Below, piece by piece: positions 46,679 to 56,875 of a stretch of 64,000 bases of DNA. How positions within the stretch are numbered: the stretch's first letter is position 1; every line of letters begins with the position of its first letter. The notes beneath the pieces were generated by a model that was not told the DNA's origin, did not search any database, and was given only the letters and a program-made list of their open reading frames with translations. A program made the position numbers and the translations under genes. Source of the stretch: Citrifermentans bemidjiense Bem (GTDB lineage Bacteria; Desulfobacterota; Desulfuromonadia; Geobacterales; Geobacteraceae); contig NC_011146.1 of NCBI RefSeq assembly GCF_000020725.1, forward strand, positions 4,468,001 through 4,532,000, written 5' to 3'.

Positions 46679-47287
46679 CTAGTTATTTGCCTTCAGCAGG
46701 GCCGCAATGAAGGTCTTGTCGGCAAACATCTTCTGCATCCCTTCGTTAAGCGCCTTCTCCAGCGCAAGCTCCGCATTCTCGCCGGTCATCAACTGGATGT
46801 TGCGCTCGATTCCCTCCGCAACGAACTGATGGGAGTACAGTAAGTCCCCCTTCTTGTTCTTTATGGTGACCCCCATGTTCAGCTCGGCAACGGCGTCCCC
46901 CGCAAAGAATCCTACCTTGAAGTCGTTGTAGTACTTGACCAGATCGGCATCGATAGTGACAAGTGAGTTCTCTCGGCCAAGTCCGAAACCGCGGGCTTTC
47001 AGCTCGCACTCGATGGCTTTCTGGAAGGTGACCGCTACATTCTCCGCGGGCACGATTTGCGCCATTTCCATGCCGAACCCGTTCTTCTTGCTGCTCACCT
47101 TGACCTTCTCGTTGCGACTGTCACTCACCTGCACGTTGCAGATTACAGACTTGGCGTTCTCTACAGCAGCGACGCCAGTCTGCGGGGTGTAATTGATGTC
47201 GACTGTCGCAGTGGTGAGCGCACAACCGCCGAACATCAGAGAAGACAGTGCTACAACAGCCAGAACGATTGACTTGCTTTTTCCCAT
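46679..47287 (-). CDS. YajG-like outer-membrane lipoprotein
   Basis: 202 residues. The signal peptide ends in a lipobox FGGC with Cys at about residue 22. The mature protein resembles YajG-type lipoproteins: an early VDINYTPQTG segment, KVSSKKNGFGMEM, a long VTFQKAIECELKARGF helix and a beta-rich C-terminus. No enzymatic motif. Single gene, with terminator downstream. The lower-GC stretch around it may be acquired. Confidence 0.7.
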   Translation of the reverse strand: MGKSKSIVLAVVALSSLMFGGCALTTATVDINYTPQTGVAAVENAKSVICNVQVSDSRNEKVKVSSKKNGFGMEMAQIVPAENVAVTFQKAIECELKARGFGLGRENSLVTIDADLVKYYNDFKVGFFAGDAVAELNMGVTIKNKKGDLLYSHQFVAEGIERNIQLMTGENAELALEKALNEGMQKMFADKTFIAALLKANN

Positions 47288-47591
47288 ACTTTCTCCTTTA
47301 AAGCTTCGGTTAACAACGCTTTCGCGTTGAGGGTGTTCTCATGGGCCAGCAGTTCTCACAGTGCATGATGTAGATACAAAGTCTTTCATCCCGCTGTTGT
47401 TAAACAATGCAACGTATACGGCAAAGCTATGCCTCTATATCAATATCGGAAACCCTTGTCTATAGATAAGAGATTTTTCTTCATGTAAAATCCTTCTGCT
47501 GAAGGTCTGCAGGCAAATACTAAAAATCCATTGCAAAGTTAAAGGATTCGGTCTACGTTTGCCCCATCTAACTCTTACCGGAGCCCCTTTT
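47288..47591. other. Divergent intergenic region
   Basis: A 304-base gap between the YajG-like gene (minus) and the WbuC-like gene (plus), AT-rich near 47400-47500. It should hold both promoters; TATAGATAAGAG near 47461 and TTCTTCATGTAAAATCC near 47479 are possible -10 regions. No gene or known motif seen. Confidence 0.4.
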
Positions 47592-48068
47592 ATGAAAAAA
47601 CTCGGTTTCGACGATCTCTCCTCCCTTAGCACCCAAGCACAACAATCCCCACGCAAGCGGATGAATCACAATCTTCATTCCGAATTGTCCGACCCCATCC
47701 AGCGCTTGGTGATTGCAATGGAACCTGATACCTATATTCGCCCCCATCACCATCGGCACACATGGGAGCTTCTGACCCCACTACGTGGCCGTTTCGTGGT
47801 CTTGACTTTCGATGACGACGGTGTGGTCATCGGACGTGCAGTGCTGGGTGAAGACGTTTCGATTGCTGAAACTCCAGTCGCAGGCTGGCATGCGGTACTT
47901 TCTCTTGATACCGGTGGTGTCATCTTTGAAGTCAAACACGGCCCTTATTCTCCATTCAAAGAAGAAGATTTCGCCCCTTGGTCGCCTTCTGCCGAGGACG
48001 ATAAGCATAAGGAACTTATGCGTTGGTTCCGTAATGCCGAAGTTGGACAACGTTGGCCTGGTTGCTGA
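47592..48068 (+). CDS. WbuC-family cupin protein
   Basis: 158 residues with a single cupin barrel. The metal motif is PHHHRHTWELLTPLRGR and a second half-motif lies in VAGWHAVLSLD. WbuC proteins are usually encoded in O-antigen clusters; here the gene is isolated. The ATG at 47592 opens with MKKLGFDDL. The closing stretch before CysTer (RWFRNAEVGQRWPGC) has no known role. GC is lower than average. Confidence 0.75.
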   Translation: MKKLGFDDLSSLSTQAQQSPRKRMNHNLHSELSDPIQRLVIAMEPDTYIRPHHHRHTWELLTPLRGRFVVLTFDDDGVVIGRAVLGEDVSIAETPVAGWHAVLSLDTGGVIFEVKHGPYSPFKEEDFAPWSPSAEDDKHKELMRWFRNAEVGQRWPGC

Positions 48069-48105
48069 CAGAAGATGAGCGGTCATGTGATCACTCGGCG
48101 TAAGA

Positions 48106-48175
48106 GGGACGCTGGTCAGTTCGTCTAGTTATTTAGGATTCGGAATGAGGAACTCAACCAACTGACCAACGTCCC
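48106..48175. repeat. Imperfect 25-base inverted repeat
   Basis: GGGACGCTGGTCAGTT at 48106 onward pairs with AACTGACCAACGTCCC ending at 48175. The stem lies between convergent genes and could stop transcription. It belongs to the GGGACG-word repeats seen at 45.1-45.6 kb. Confidence 0.65.
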
Positions 48176-48198
48176 GTCCCCCTCGCCTCCCGAATGCT

Positions 48199-48957
48199 TT
48201 ACTTTGATTTCCTACCCGAGACAATCGGGACCACACCGACAAGTTTGAGCGATTTGTCCAATACTTCACTCGCATTATCGGCTTCACTCCTGCCGACACT
48301 GGCGGCAAGAACGGTTATCAGACCGCGCATCTGCAACTCGGACAAACCGGTATTAAAACCGACGCTGAAATGGGCCTGCAGTTGGGGATTGACCCCCTTC
48401 ATAGCGGCCAGAGCGGAAATGGTGGCAATCTCCCTGCTCTGGAAGTCCAGGTTGTCGCGTCCGAAGATGTCGCCGAACAAGTGGCCTTTCAAAAACGCGT
48501 CGATGGCGGGAGCGAAAGCATAGATCGGCCCAGTGACCGGCTTGCCTACCAATTGCGTCTGTATTTCTGTGCCAAGCTCGATGCTGCTTTTACCAGCAGG
48601 CATTTTGCCGGGTTCCTTTCCGAGTTGATCCTTGATGCCCTTCTTCTCCCGTTGTTCCACAACGTTCATAAAAGCGCCAAGTCCGTTCAGGCTGCGCGGA
48701 AACCCCGTATAGGCATATAGTTGCACCAGGATTTCCTTGATTTCGTTCACGGTCAGCCCGGCATCCAGCCCTTTGTTCAGAGCAGTTTCGAGCTTTTCAA
48801 TGTCTCCGTTGGCGGTAAAGGCGGCTATGGGGATAATGCCTTGCTGCTTTGAGTTTAAAGTTTGGTTTTTGTCCATGGGTTGTGCCTCCGCTATGGCTGC
48901 CATGATGCACATCATGGCGAACGTGATTGCCAGGAACTCAATAATAAGTCTATTCAT
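48199..48957 (-). CDS. Exported carboxymuconolactone decarboxylase family protein
   Basis: 252 residues from the ATG at 48957, where a signal peptide begins (MNRLIIEFLAITFAMMCIMA, cleaved near AEAQ). Two CMD-type helical units follow: KGLDAGLTVNEIKEILVQLYAYTG, and a second around SVGFNTGLSELQMRGLI. No CxxC peroxidatic pair, so it is closer to the decarboxylase than to AhpD. Periplasmic members often act on small carbonyl or lactone compounds, but the substrate is unknown. It follows the aldo-keto reductase gene after 62 bases. Confidence 0.75.
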   Translation of the reverse strand: MNRLIIEFLAITFAMMCIMAAIAEAQPMDKNQTLNSKQQGIIPIAAFTANGDIEKLETALNKGLDAGLTVNEIKEILVQLYAYTGFPRSLNGLGAFMNVVEQREKKGIKDQLGKEPGKMPAGKSSIELGTEIQTQLVGKPVTGPIYAFAPAIDAFLKGHLFGDIFGRDNLDFQSREIATISALAAMKGVNPQLQAHFSVGFNTGLSELQMRGLITVLAASVGRSEADNASEVLDKSLKLVGVVPIVSGRKSK

Positions 48958-49019
48958 GCTTGCCACCAGGTTTTCCGTTGTATTGATCGTAGTTGACCTT
49001 TTCCAACCATTCGACATTC

Positions 49020-49895
<876 letters not shown>

Positions 49896-50165
49896 TTATT
49901 TTGTTCAACGACCGGTCAACTCTTCCAGTTTATCAGGGTGTCTGCCCCCTTGTACGGTGATCAGATTGGCGGCGGTTTCGTCTTTCCCAATACGTGTTTT
50001 TGCATCCGTTATCCCCCTGCATCTTTTTTTGACGATCGTATCCTACATCCCGTCAAGCACTAGGCGATAGACCGATCCTCTCGGTTTATTGCCCGATCCT
50101 GCATTGCACCAAATTATTATTGTAACGGTGCGGTAGGTTGGATAGTATCGAATTTGGAGGAAGTT

Positions 50166-51101
50166 ATGGAAATTTCGACTACCGATCAAGATATTGAGGC
50201 TAATGCCTTGGACATGGCAGTTGCTGCTCTTTGCAGTCGCATTGCCCGATATACCGAACGGGGAGAAATGCATATAACCGCAGTTCCCGGGTTGTCTCTC
50301 TTTCGTCGGGAGGAACCAAGCGGACCAACCAGCGGCATGTACGAACCGAGCATCTGCATGGCCGTGCAGGGTGCAAAGCGCGTAATTCTCGGTGATGACT
50401 CATTTGTATATGATTCACACCACTATCTGATTACGTCAGTGCATCTGCCGACGATCGTGCAGATTCTCGAAGCAAGCCCGGAAAAGCCGTACCTTGGTCT
50501 CCGTTTAAAGTTCGACCTGAAGGAAATTTCGCAACTGATGGTCGACAGCAACCTCCCTCAACCACGCCAGCAGTCGAGCCGTGGGATGGCGACCGGCGAG
50601 GTGACACAACAGATTGTCAATGCTTTTGCACGGTTAATTGATCTGCTTGACGATGAAAAGGACATTCCGATCCTCGCTCCGGTCATCCAGCGCGAGATCA
50701 TCTATCGGCTGTTGGTGGGAGATCAAGGCGAGCGGCTTCGTCAGATCGCAACGGCTGGGAGTCAAAGCCAGCACATTGCCAAGGCAATCGGTTGGTTGAA
50801 GAGCAATTACTCACAGGCTATCAGCATGGAGGAACTCGCTGCTCTGACAAACATGAGCGTTTCGACGTTCCACCATCACTTTCGGTCACTGACAGCGTTG
50901 AGCCCGCTGCAGTTCCAGAAGCAACTCCGCCTGCAGGAAGCGAGAAGATTGATGCTGACAGAACGGATGGATGCCGCTGCCGCAGCGTTTCAGGTCGGCT
51001 ACGAGAGTCCGTCACAGTTCAGTCGAGAATATAACCGCCTGTTTGGGGCGCCGCCGTTGCGGGATATCTCGAAACTGCGCGAGATGGTTGTCGCGGCATA
51101 A
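50166..51101 (+). CDS. AraC-family transcriptional regulator (YqhC-like)
   Basis: 311 residues. An AraC_N type II cupin-like domain (about 35-190; GLSLFRREEPSGP, MYEPSICMAVQGAKRV) precedes the double HTH (about 210-305; ISMEELAALTNMSVSTFHHHFR and LTERMDAAAAAFQVGYESPSQFSREY). The ATG at 50166 follows TGGAGGAAGTT. In E. coli YqhC, a regulator of the same type, controls the divergent yqhD-dkgA reductase genes, so this protein probably senses aldehydes and switches on the divergent aldo-keto reductase. Regulation is inferred. Confidence 0.9.
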   Translation: MEISTTDQDIEANALDMAVAALCSRIARYTERGEMHITAVPGLSLFRREEPSGPTSGMYEPSICMAVQGAKRVILGDDSFVYDSHHYLITSVHLPTIVQILEASPEKPYLGLRLKFDLKEISQLMVDSNLPQPRQQSSRGMATGEVTQQIVNAFARLIDLLDDEKDIPILAPVIQREIIYRLLVGDQGERLRQIATAGSQSQHIAKAIGWLKSNYSQAISMEELAALTNMSVSTFHHHFRSLTALSPLQFQKQLRLQEARRLMLTERMDAAAAAFQVGYESPSQFSREYNRLFGAPPLRDISKLREMVVAA

Positions 51102-51254
51102 GAGGGCGAACGTATCAGGGCGAAGGTGGGAAGCGGGGTCCAAGCACTGGCGCCGGCGCTCGCCGAAGCCTGGGGCCGCTCTTTATCAGAGCGGGGCGGG
51201 TCGATTGAAGGGTCGTCCAGTGAAAAGGGTATAAGGGCAAAAGGAGGAAGAGAC

Positions 51255-51668
51255 ATGAAGGAGTTGCAAGTCGGTTTGAAACATACGTTCAGCTACCTGG
51301 TGCCCAAGGAGCGGACGGTGCCATTTCTGTACCCGGAGTCGTCGTACTTCCAAGTGATGCCGGAGGTATTCGCCACAGGCTACATGGTGGGATTCATGGA
51401 ATGGGCCTGCATGGACGCTCTAGCTCCATACCTGGATGAGGGTGAACGGACTGTGGGGACCATGATCAACGTCACCCATGAGGCCGCCACTCCGGCGGGT
51501 ATGGAGGTGACGGCCACTGTAACGCTTGTGGAGGTCGACGGCAAGCGCACCGTCTGGGAGATCGAGGCCCGCGACGAGGTGGAGGTGATTGGCCGGGGTC
51601 GCCATGAACGCTTCGTGATCGACTACGAAAAATTCAGCAAGAGGGTGGCCGCGAAAGGAAACAAATAA
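51255..51668 (+). CDS. Thioesterase, fluoroacetyl-CoA thioesterase-like
   Basis: 137 residues, hotdog fold (VGLKHTFSYLVPKERTVPFL, then GFMEWACMDALAPYL and VGTMINVTHEAATPAGMEV). FlK-type enzymes have the E-C/T-H triad; here E and H in FMEWACMDAL and NVTHEAATP match. Substrate probably a short acyl-CoA. The ATG at 51255 follows AAAGGAGGAAGAGAC, an excellent ribosome site; the frame upstream to 51126 is not used. Confidence 0.8.
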   Translation: MKELQVGLKHTFSYLVPKERTVPFLYPESSYFQVMPEVFATGYMVGFMEWACMDALAPYLDEGERTVGTMINVTHEAATPAGMEVTATVTLVEVDGKRTVWEIEARDEVEVIGRGRHERFVIDYEKFSKRVAAKGNK

Positions 51669-51677
51669 CATCACGGA

Positions 51678-52217
51678 TCAGCCATCGACGGGATGGGCAG
51701 GTGTATCCAACAACAACTGGTAGAATGCCAAGTCGAGCCACCGGCCGAATTTGAACCCCACCTGCGGTAGCGTACCTACGTGCTTGAAGCCAAGTCGCTC
51801 ATGCAGCGCGATACTGCCGGTGTTCGCGGCATCGATTGCACCTACCACCGCATGCACATCGTTCTCCCTTGCCACCGCTAGCAATTCCCGCATCACAGCC
51901 TGCCCGAGCCCATGACCGCGATGATCCTTGTGCACATATACAGAGTGCTCCACGGTGTACTTGTAGGCAGGCCAGCCTCGAAACGTGCCATAGCTCCCAA
52001 AGCCCAGTAGCACCCCATTGCTGTCCTCGATGCCGATCACGGGAAACCCGCCGGCCCGCTTGGCGGCGAACCAATCGACCATGGCCTGCAGCGTCCGGGG
52101 CTTGTAATCATAGAGCGCGGTCGAGTGCAGGATCGCATCGTTGAAAATTTCCAGAATCGCATCCGCATGTCGCTCGAAGTTGCAGCGCACGATGGAGTGT
52201 TCCTGTTTGGTCATCAC
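51678..52217 (-). CDS. GNAT-family N-acetyltransferase, phosphinothricin type
   Basis: 179 residues. The acetyl-CoA site shows SVYVHKDHRGHGLGQAVMRELL (R/Q-x-x-G-x-G/A) and AANTGSIALHERLGFKHVG. The order resembles PAT/Bar and YncA proteins that acetylate phosphinothricin or methionine analogues. It converges with the thioesterase gene. Substrate not known. A start at the second Met (52214) is equally possible. Confidence 0.88.
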   Translation of the reverse strand: MMTKQEHSIVRCNFERHADAILEIFNDAILHSTALYDYKPRTLQAMVDWFAAKRAGGFPVIGIEDSNGVLLGFGSYGTFRGWPAYKYTVEHSVYVHKDHRGHGLGQAVMRELLAVARENDVHAVVGAIDAANTGSIALHERLGFKHVGTLPQVGFKFGRWLDLAFYQLLLDTPAHPVDG

Positions 52218-52485
52218 GGTCTCCTCACTATTTCCATCCAGCGTCGAGTCATTCTGCTCGGCGTGTGATACTCATTGTGGTACCTCAGCACCTTCTGTTT
52301 CTAACCATATACCCGAATCTCCTGCCTTGGTCACCTTGAAAAGGTGGTAGCGGCTTTTGTCATTTAAAAGCTAAGTAGGTTTTAGTTGGAAAAAATGCCG
52401 GATTTAGTATTATGTCTACGGATTCTAAATTAGTGTCAGGTCCGCGGAATGCTAATGTCCCCCGAACTGTATGAAGGTGGGTATT
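52218..52485. other. Non-coding gap with decayed repeat words
   Basis: No gene seen. At 52405-52465 a degenerate series (GGATTTAGTATTATGTC, GTGTCAGGTCCGCGGAATG, AATGTCCCCCGAAC) resembles the GTGTCCCCGGAATTCC repeats bounding the 44.4-46.4 kb segment. Confidence 0.45.
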
Positions 52486-53769
52486 ATGGGAATCTTGTTC
52501 CAAGTTGAACTGAGCTTCATGCCGATTCCGGACATTTTGCAGTGGATCGACATGAACCGTCTCACTTGCGTGGTTGCCATTACTCGCGAGAGCGACAGCG
52601 GCATAACGTTTTACCTTGAGAACGGAAAGCTGGTACTCGCCGGGTCCCAGAAAAAGGGGCTGCAGTTCGGCCAGTTCCTCGCCGCCTCAGGCGTGCTCTC
52701 CGAAGTGCAGGTATTCCAAGCGCTAACCGAAAGCAAGAGCAAAGGCATTTCCCTCACCAGATACCTGGTTGAGACTTCCCTCGTATCTTCCAATGTCCTC
52801 GCCGATATCATGTCCGACCTGGTCGAGAAACTCCTCCTTGACCTGCTCTCCAACAACGCCGGTTCAGTCACCATCACTACGCCGCTTCCCGAAATTCTTG
52901 CCGGTGGGCCGATTTCCCTGGAAACAGGGAGGGTCATCTTCAACGCAGTCAGGATCTACAACGAACAGAACAGGGACTCGCAGCAGCGGGATGAGGCGAT
53001 CGAGGCCATCAACAAGCGGCTTTACAATGAGGATTTCCAGCTTCCGGTTCTCCCTGGCATGCTCATGCAGTTGATTTCGCTGATGGAAGATGAGAGGACC
53101 ACGGTACAGGAGATGGTCAAACTGATCATGACGGATCAGGTCCTGATCTCCCGCATCCTCAAAGTTGCCAACTCGGCTTTTTACTCAGCGTCGGGGCAGG
53201 TGGACTCGATTCACTACGCCATTGTCCGGCTTGGGATGCGTGAGGTGCTGAATATCGTGACCGGTATTCAGGTGCTCTCGATGCAGAACCGCGATATTCC
53301 CCAGGAGAAGTTCCAGGCGATCCTCGATGGCGCGTTGAAGACGGCTTTTCTCGCCAGCGGTCTGGCGAGGCAGCTGAGAGAGGATCCGGAAGAGGCGTTT
53401 CTTGGCGGGTTGCTACTTGATCTCGGCAAGACCGTGATACTGAGTGTGGCGAAGGATTTCGAGATAGACGAGTCGCTTTTCGATGAGCTCATGCATTCCC
53501 GGCATGCTGAAATCGGGGCGATGATAGCCAGAAAGTGGAATTACCCCGAGTCGATCCAGAATCTGATCCGCTACCATCACAACCGCAACTTCGGCGACAT
53601 CGTCAACAAGATGATCGCGCTTCTCCAGATAGCGGATCAGGCAGTGCGGTCCCCGTCCGGGAAGGAGATAGATCCCGATCTGCTCGGTTCTCTCGGCCTC
53701 CCACTGGAAGCGGTTATGGAGGTCCATTCGAAGGCAATGGATTCCTTCAACCAGATAAAGTCCATGTAA
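52486..53769 (+). CDS. DUF4388-HDOD signalling protein
   Basis: 427 residues. The N-terminal part (about 1-155) is a DUF4388 domain (SFMPIPDILQWIDMN, GITFYLENGKLV), common in delta-proteobacteria. After a short helix an HDOD domain spans about 190-400: LPVLPGMLMQLISLM, IMTDQVLISRILKVANSAF and GLLLDLGKTVILS. HD residues are replaced (LLDLGK), so it is likely a non-catalytic signalling module. ATG 52486 is chosen because AAGGTGGGT precedes it. Confidence 0.88.
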   Translation: MGILFQVELSFMPIPDILQWIDMNRLTCVVAITRESDSGITFYLENGKLVLAGSQKKGLQFGQFLAASGVLSEVQVFQALTESKSKGISLTRYLVETSLVSSNVLADIMSDLVEKLLLDLLSNNAGSVTITTPLPEILAGGPISLETGRVIFNAVRIYNEQNRDSQQRDEAIEAINKRLYNEDFQLPVLPGMLMQLISLMEDERTTVQEMVKLIMTDQVLISRILKVANSAFYSASGQVDSIHYAIVRLGMREVLNIVTGIQVLSMQNRDIPQEKFQAILDGALKTAFLASGLARQLREDPEEAFLGGLLLDLGKTVILSVAKDFEIDESLFDELMHSRHAEIGAMIARKWNYPESIQNLIRYHHNRNFGDIVNKMIALLQIADQAVRSPSGKEIDPDLLGSLGLPLEAVMEVHSKAMDSFNQIKSM

Positions 53770-53824
53770 AGGGATTTGGCCTCAAGGCAGTGAACGAAAC
53801 GGAGAGGATTAGAGCGTAGAAGTG

Positions 53825-53860
53825 AAAAGCCCCCCTGGTTGTCGCCAGGGGGGCTTTTTT
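53825..53860. terminator. Terminator between HDOD gene and the unknown minus-strand gene
   Basis: AAAAGCCCCCCTGG pairs with CCAGGGGGGCTTTT around TTGTCG, followed by further T. Works for the plus strand and, with its A-rich left flank, perhaps both. Confidence 0.85.
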
Positions 53861-53861
53861 G

Positions 53862-54476
53862 TTAGGGGTTAAGAGGGATGGGGTTGGACCAGGGGCCGGC
53901 CGTCTCTCCGCGCTTCCCCCTGATCCTGAGCCAGTTGAGTTTCGTGCGGTCCACTCCGATGATCGGTATTTTCAGGCATTTGGTCGACCATACCACCAGC
54001 CTCCAGTTTTCTTCCAAGCTGGGATCACCGTCGCAGGCCCAAATTTCATATCCCCTTGCACCCATTATCTTGGTGACTGACGCTGCGGGATGACCCTTCG
54101 GGTCGAAACTAACCCTGAAATCCTTAGCACGCTCCAGGGTGGCGGAAACGGTTGCTCTTTCGGCTGAGGGATTGAGACCGAACGCCTCCTGCAACGAGGG
54201 ATCTTTCGCCGTGACCACCTTTGCCAAACCAAGAAGAAGGGAGAGGTTTTGGTCAATCAACTGGCGATCCTCCTCGCAGGCCTTGATCTTTTCGGGGTCT
54301 CCTCTCAAGTAACCAGCAAAGTTGGTCGCGTAGCGTTCATGCAACTCGCTATAAAACGCAGGCGTGGGGATGAGCGATAACAAGCGGTTGAACATCTCCG
54401 TGTTAAAGGTCGCATTCATCGCTGCGGATTTAGACAACAATTCAGGAAGGCTCAATTTGGTCGTGGGCATCTGCAA
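53862..54476 (-). CDS. Unknown 204-residue protein with fibronectin-like C-terminus
   Basis: Not recognised. The first 130 residues are helical and polar (LPELLSKSAAMNATF, EDRQLIDQNLSLLLGLAKVV). The last 80 have a beta pattern with RGYEIWACDGD, EENWRLVVWSTK and LRIRGKRGETAGPWSNPIPL; the last words resemble the end of fibronectin type III modules. No signal peptide. RBS AGGTTGC precedes the start. Possibly a structural or binding protein; no operon partner. Confidence 0.6.
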   Translation of the reverse strand: MQMPTTKLSLPELLSKSAAMNATFNTEMFNRLLSLIPTPAFYSELHERYATNFAGYLRGDPEKIKACEEDRQLIDQNLSLLLGLAKVVTAKDPSLQEAFGLNPSAERATVSATLERAKDFRVSFDPKGHPAASVTKIMGARGYEIWACDGDPSLEENWRLVVWSTKCLKIPIIGVDRTKLNWLRIRGKRGETAGPWSNPIPLNP

Positions 54477-54611
54477 CCTCCAGATGAATTTTTTTTAACG
54501 TGCCGAAATAGTAACCGGGCTTTCGGCGATGTCAAAAAAAAATATCGAGGCCGGATAAAGCACGATCAAAGTTGCTCCGCTTGCGCGCAACACTCCGCTG
54601 GCAAAGTGGTC

Positions 54612-55892
54612 CTACTCTTCCGGTGGCCTGACCGCCTTGAAACTCCGGTACAAAGATAAATCGTAAATTATCTTGAGACCGCCAGCGAGAAAAAAAGGGA
54701 TGTTCCAGAGGGCGGCATTGGCCAGAAACATCCCGGTGAACATAGGCGACAACGCGGCCCCAGTGGTCCGGGCAACGCCCGTGATCCCGGCGGCAGCCGA
54801 AAGTTCGTCAGGGCTCACCACGGCCATCGTGTACGACTGCCGGGTCGGCACATCCATCTGCGAAATGCTGAACCTAAGCAGCAACACGGCGATGGCCAAA
54901 GGGAGGTTCGGCATCAGCGGCACCAATATCAGCAGGACGTTCGAGGGAAGGTGCGTGAACACCATGGTCCGGATCAACCCGATCCTGGCGGCAACTCGCG
55001 CCGCAGCCAGGGCGGAGACGGCCGCAAGAATGTTGGCCACGAAGAAGATGGCTCCGAGCAGCCCCGGGCTTACGCCGAAGCGGAGGTAGAACCAATAGGC
55101 CATGATGCTTTGAGGGATGAAGCCGCCGCCAAAGGCGTCGAGGGCAAAGAGCGCCGACATTTTGAGAACCAGGCGATAAGAGCGGTGCAGACCGAATCGC
55201 GCCGCAAAGAATGAAGGGGCTGTTGTCCCGGGGGTTCTGCTATTCCTTGGCGCTTCCGCGGCCGGGGTCATCCTTCTGAACAAGACCCAGAGCACCGTCC
55301 CTACTGCGGCATAAACGACGAGAAGCACGCGGTAGCTGTCCACAGCGGCCCATCCGGCATTGATGAGTCCTTGCGCCAGACCTCCGCCGAAAACGGCCCC
55401 GACCGCGGAAGCGATGGAGCCGGCGAGATTGTACCAGGCGAAGACCTCGGTCCGAACCTCCTTCGAGACCAATTGGGTGAGCGATGCCTGCTCGATGGGG
55501 AGGAAGGGCCCCACCTCGTTCCCGCTCGGGCTTATGACGCCGATTGTCGCGGCTAGCAGCAGCAACAGGAAATTCGTCGTCACCGCGAAGAGGAGGCCGG
55601 CAAACAGCATCAAGCCTGCACCCACGACGAGCATGCGCTTTCTGCCGAAGCGATCGGCGATCGTGGTCAGCCAGAGCGAGATGACGGTATCGCCAACCAG
55701 AGTAAGGGTCAGCAGGAGGCCGATTCTCTTTGCCGAGATCCCGATGTGGTCAAGGTAGAGAACCAAAACAACCGCCAAAAACCCGTAGGCAAACATGCGC
55801 GCCATCCGGGTGACGAAAAGCAGTCTCCCATCCGGCGGCAATGACCGCAGGACCCGTAAACTCTCCATATCAGGCCTCGAAGGCCCGGGCAC
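54612..55892 (-). CDS. Major facilitator superfamily transporter
   Basis: A 426-residue protein with twelve predicted helices. The loop 2-3 signature is ADRFGRKRMLVVG, and the second half begins after a charged central loop (RRMTPAAEAPRNSRTPG). No substrate motif. The start may be the second Met (55868, MESLRVLRS). It is 37 bases upstream of... no shared strand partner follows; the next minus-strand gene upstream is the DUF1080-like gene, so the two may form an operon. Confidence 0.88.
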   Translation of the reverse strand: MPGPSRPDMESLRVLRSLPPDGRLLFVTRMARMFAYGFLAVVLVLYLDHIGISAKRIGLLLTLTLVGDTVISLWLTTIADRFGRKRMLVVGAGLMLFAGLLFAVTTNFLLLLLAATIGVISPSGNEVGPFLPIEQASLTQLVSKEVRTEVFAWYNLAGSIASAVGAVFGGGLAQGLINAGWAAVDSYRVLLVVYAAVGTVLWVLFRRMTPAAEAPRNSRTPGTTAPSFFAARFGLHRSYRLVLKMSALFALDAFGGGFIPQSIMAYWFYLRFGVSPGLLGAIFFVANILAAVSALAAARVAARIGLIRTMVFTHLPSNVLLILVPLMPNLPLAIAVLLLRFSISQMDVPTRQSYTMAVVSPDELSAAAGITGVARTTGAALSPMFTGMFLANAALWNIPFFLAGGLKIIYDLSLYRSFKAVRPPEE

Positions 55893-55929
55893 GTCTAATC
55901 CGCTGCATCGAACCCTCCTTGTGTCCCAT

Positions 55930-56595
55930 CTACTGTGCAGTCGCCTTCACGTCGTCGAAGCAGGTCACCGAATCCGCCTTGGTCCAGAGCCCGATCTTGC
56001 CGGCTTTGAAGGTATCGTCACGAGTCTCCACTACCAGCTTGCCGTTCAGGTAACCCCGGATGTCGTTCCCTTTTGCTTCCACGCGTAATTCCTGCCATTT
56101 CCCCGATACCACCTTGGCCGACCCTTCATTGAGAGTATGGCGCGATCCGGCCACGTACTTGTAGATGTTCACGTTGTCCTCCAACGCATTGGCGCGGAGG
56201 ATGTAGAAATTGTCTTCGTCCTGGATGCGGAAAATGATCCCGGCAGCACGGTCCCCGCTGCCGGAGACGGGCTTGAACCGGGTCGAGACGGTAAGGTCGG
56301 CGAAGATCTTGTCGCTCAATGCGATGGCTGGAAACGTTGCCGATGCGGTTTGGCAAAGGGCATGCGGCGAACTCGGTGCATCGCCTTCCTCTTTCACCGA
56401 CCAGGTGCCGCTGAAGGGATATGCCCCAGCCGGGACACTCCCCGCCTTTTCCTTGTCGAAAGACCATTGCACGTCCTGGCCGGGCGCCACCCCCCGGGCT
56501 TTGGGTTGAGATTCATCAGCGGCATCCGTCCTTGTGCATATTCCAAGTACGAATGCCGCCACGGTGATTCCTATCCCTACGAATGCTCGTTTCAT
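55930..56595 (-). CDS. Exported DUF1080-like beta-sandwich protein
   Basis: 221 residues. A signal peptide (about 1-25; VGIGITVAAFVLGICTRTDA) precedes a concanavalin/LamG-like beta sandwich with FADLTVSTRFKPVSG, AGIIFRIQDEDNFYILRANA, and VSGKWQELRVEAKGNDIRGYL; these match 3-keto-disaccharide hydrolase (DUF1080) domains, where they often bind glycans. The protein is secreted or periplasmic. Upstream lies an AT-rich tandem repeat. Confidence 0.8.
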   Translation of the reverse strand: MKRAFVGIGITVAAFVLGICTRTDAADESQPKARGVAPGQDVQWSFDKEKAGSVPAGAYPFSGTWSVKEEGDAPSSPHALCQTASATFPAIALSDKIFADLTVSTRFKPVSGSGDRAAGIIFRIQDEDNFYILRANALEDNVNIYKYVAGSRHTLNEGSAKVVSGKWQELRVEAKGNDIRGYLNGKLVVETRDDTFKAGKIGLWTKADSVTCFDDVKATAQ

Positions 56596-56686
56596 ACCTT
56601 ACTCCTTTGCTGCCATATTTCCGGATGATGCTGAAATTATAACAGTCTCCAGCGTCCCCGTCCCCCCCTGCATCTTCCCAACTCCG

Positions 56687-56875
56687 GAAATGACGTATTA
56701 TTTGGTGAATATGTCATTTTTGAATCCAAAAGTGACGCATTTGAAAAAAATGTGTCGTTTTTGAACTCGAATATGACGTTTTTGAATCCGAATATGTCAT
56801 TTTTGAGTCCGAATATGACGTATTTGAATTCAAAAATGACACATTTGAAAAAAAATACGACGTTTTCGCTCCGGA
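56687..56875. repeat. Nine tandem 21-base units
   Basis: A unit of roughly AATATGACGTTTTTGAATCC is repeated nine times without gaps. Because 21 is a multiple of three, all frames remain open, giving heptad-like peptides (for instance NMTFLNP on one strand). Short frames across it on both strands are therefore not good evidence for a gene. No ribosome site matches either. Confidence 0.8.
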
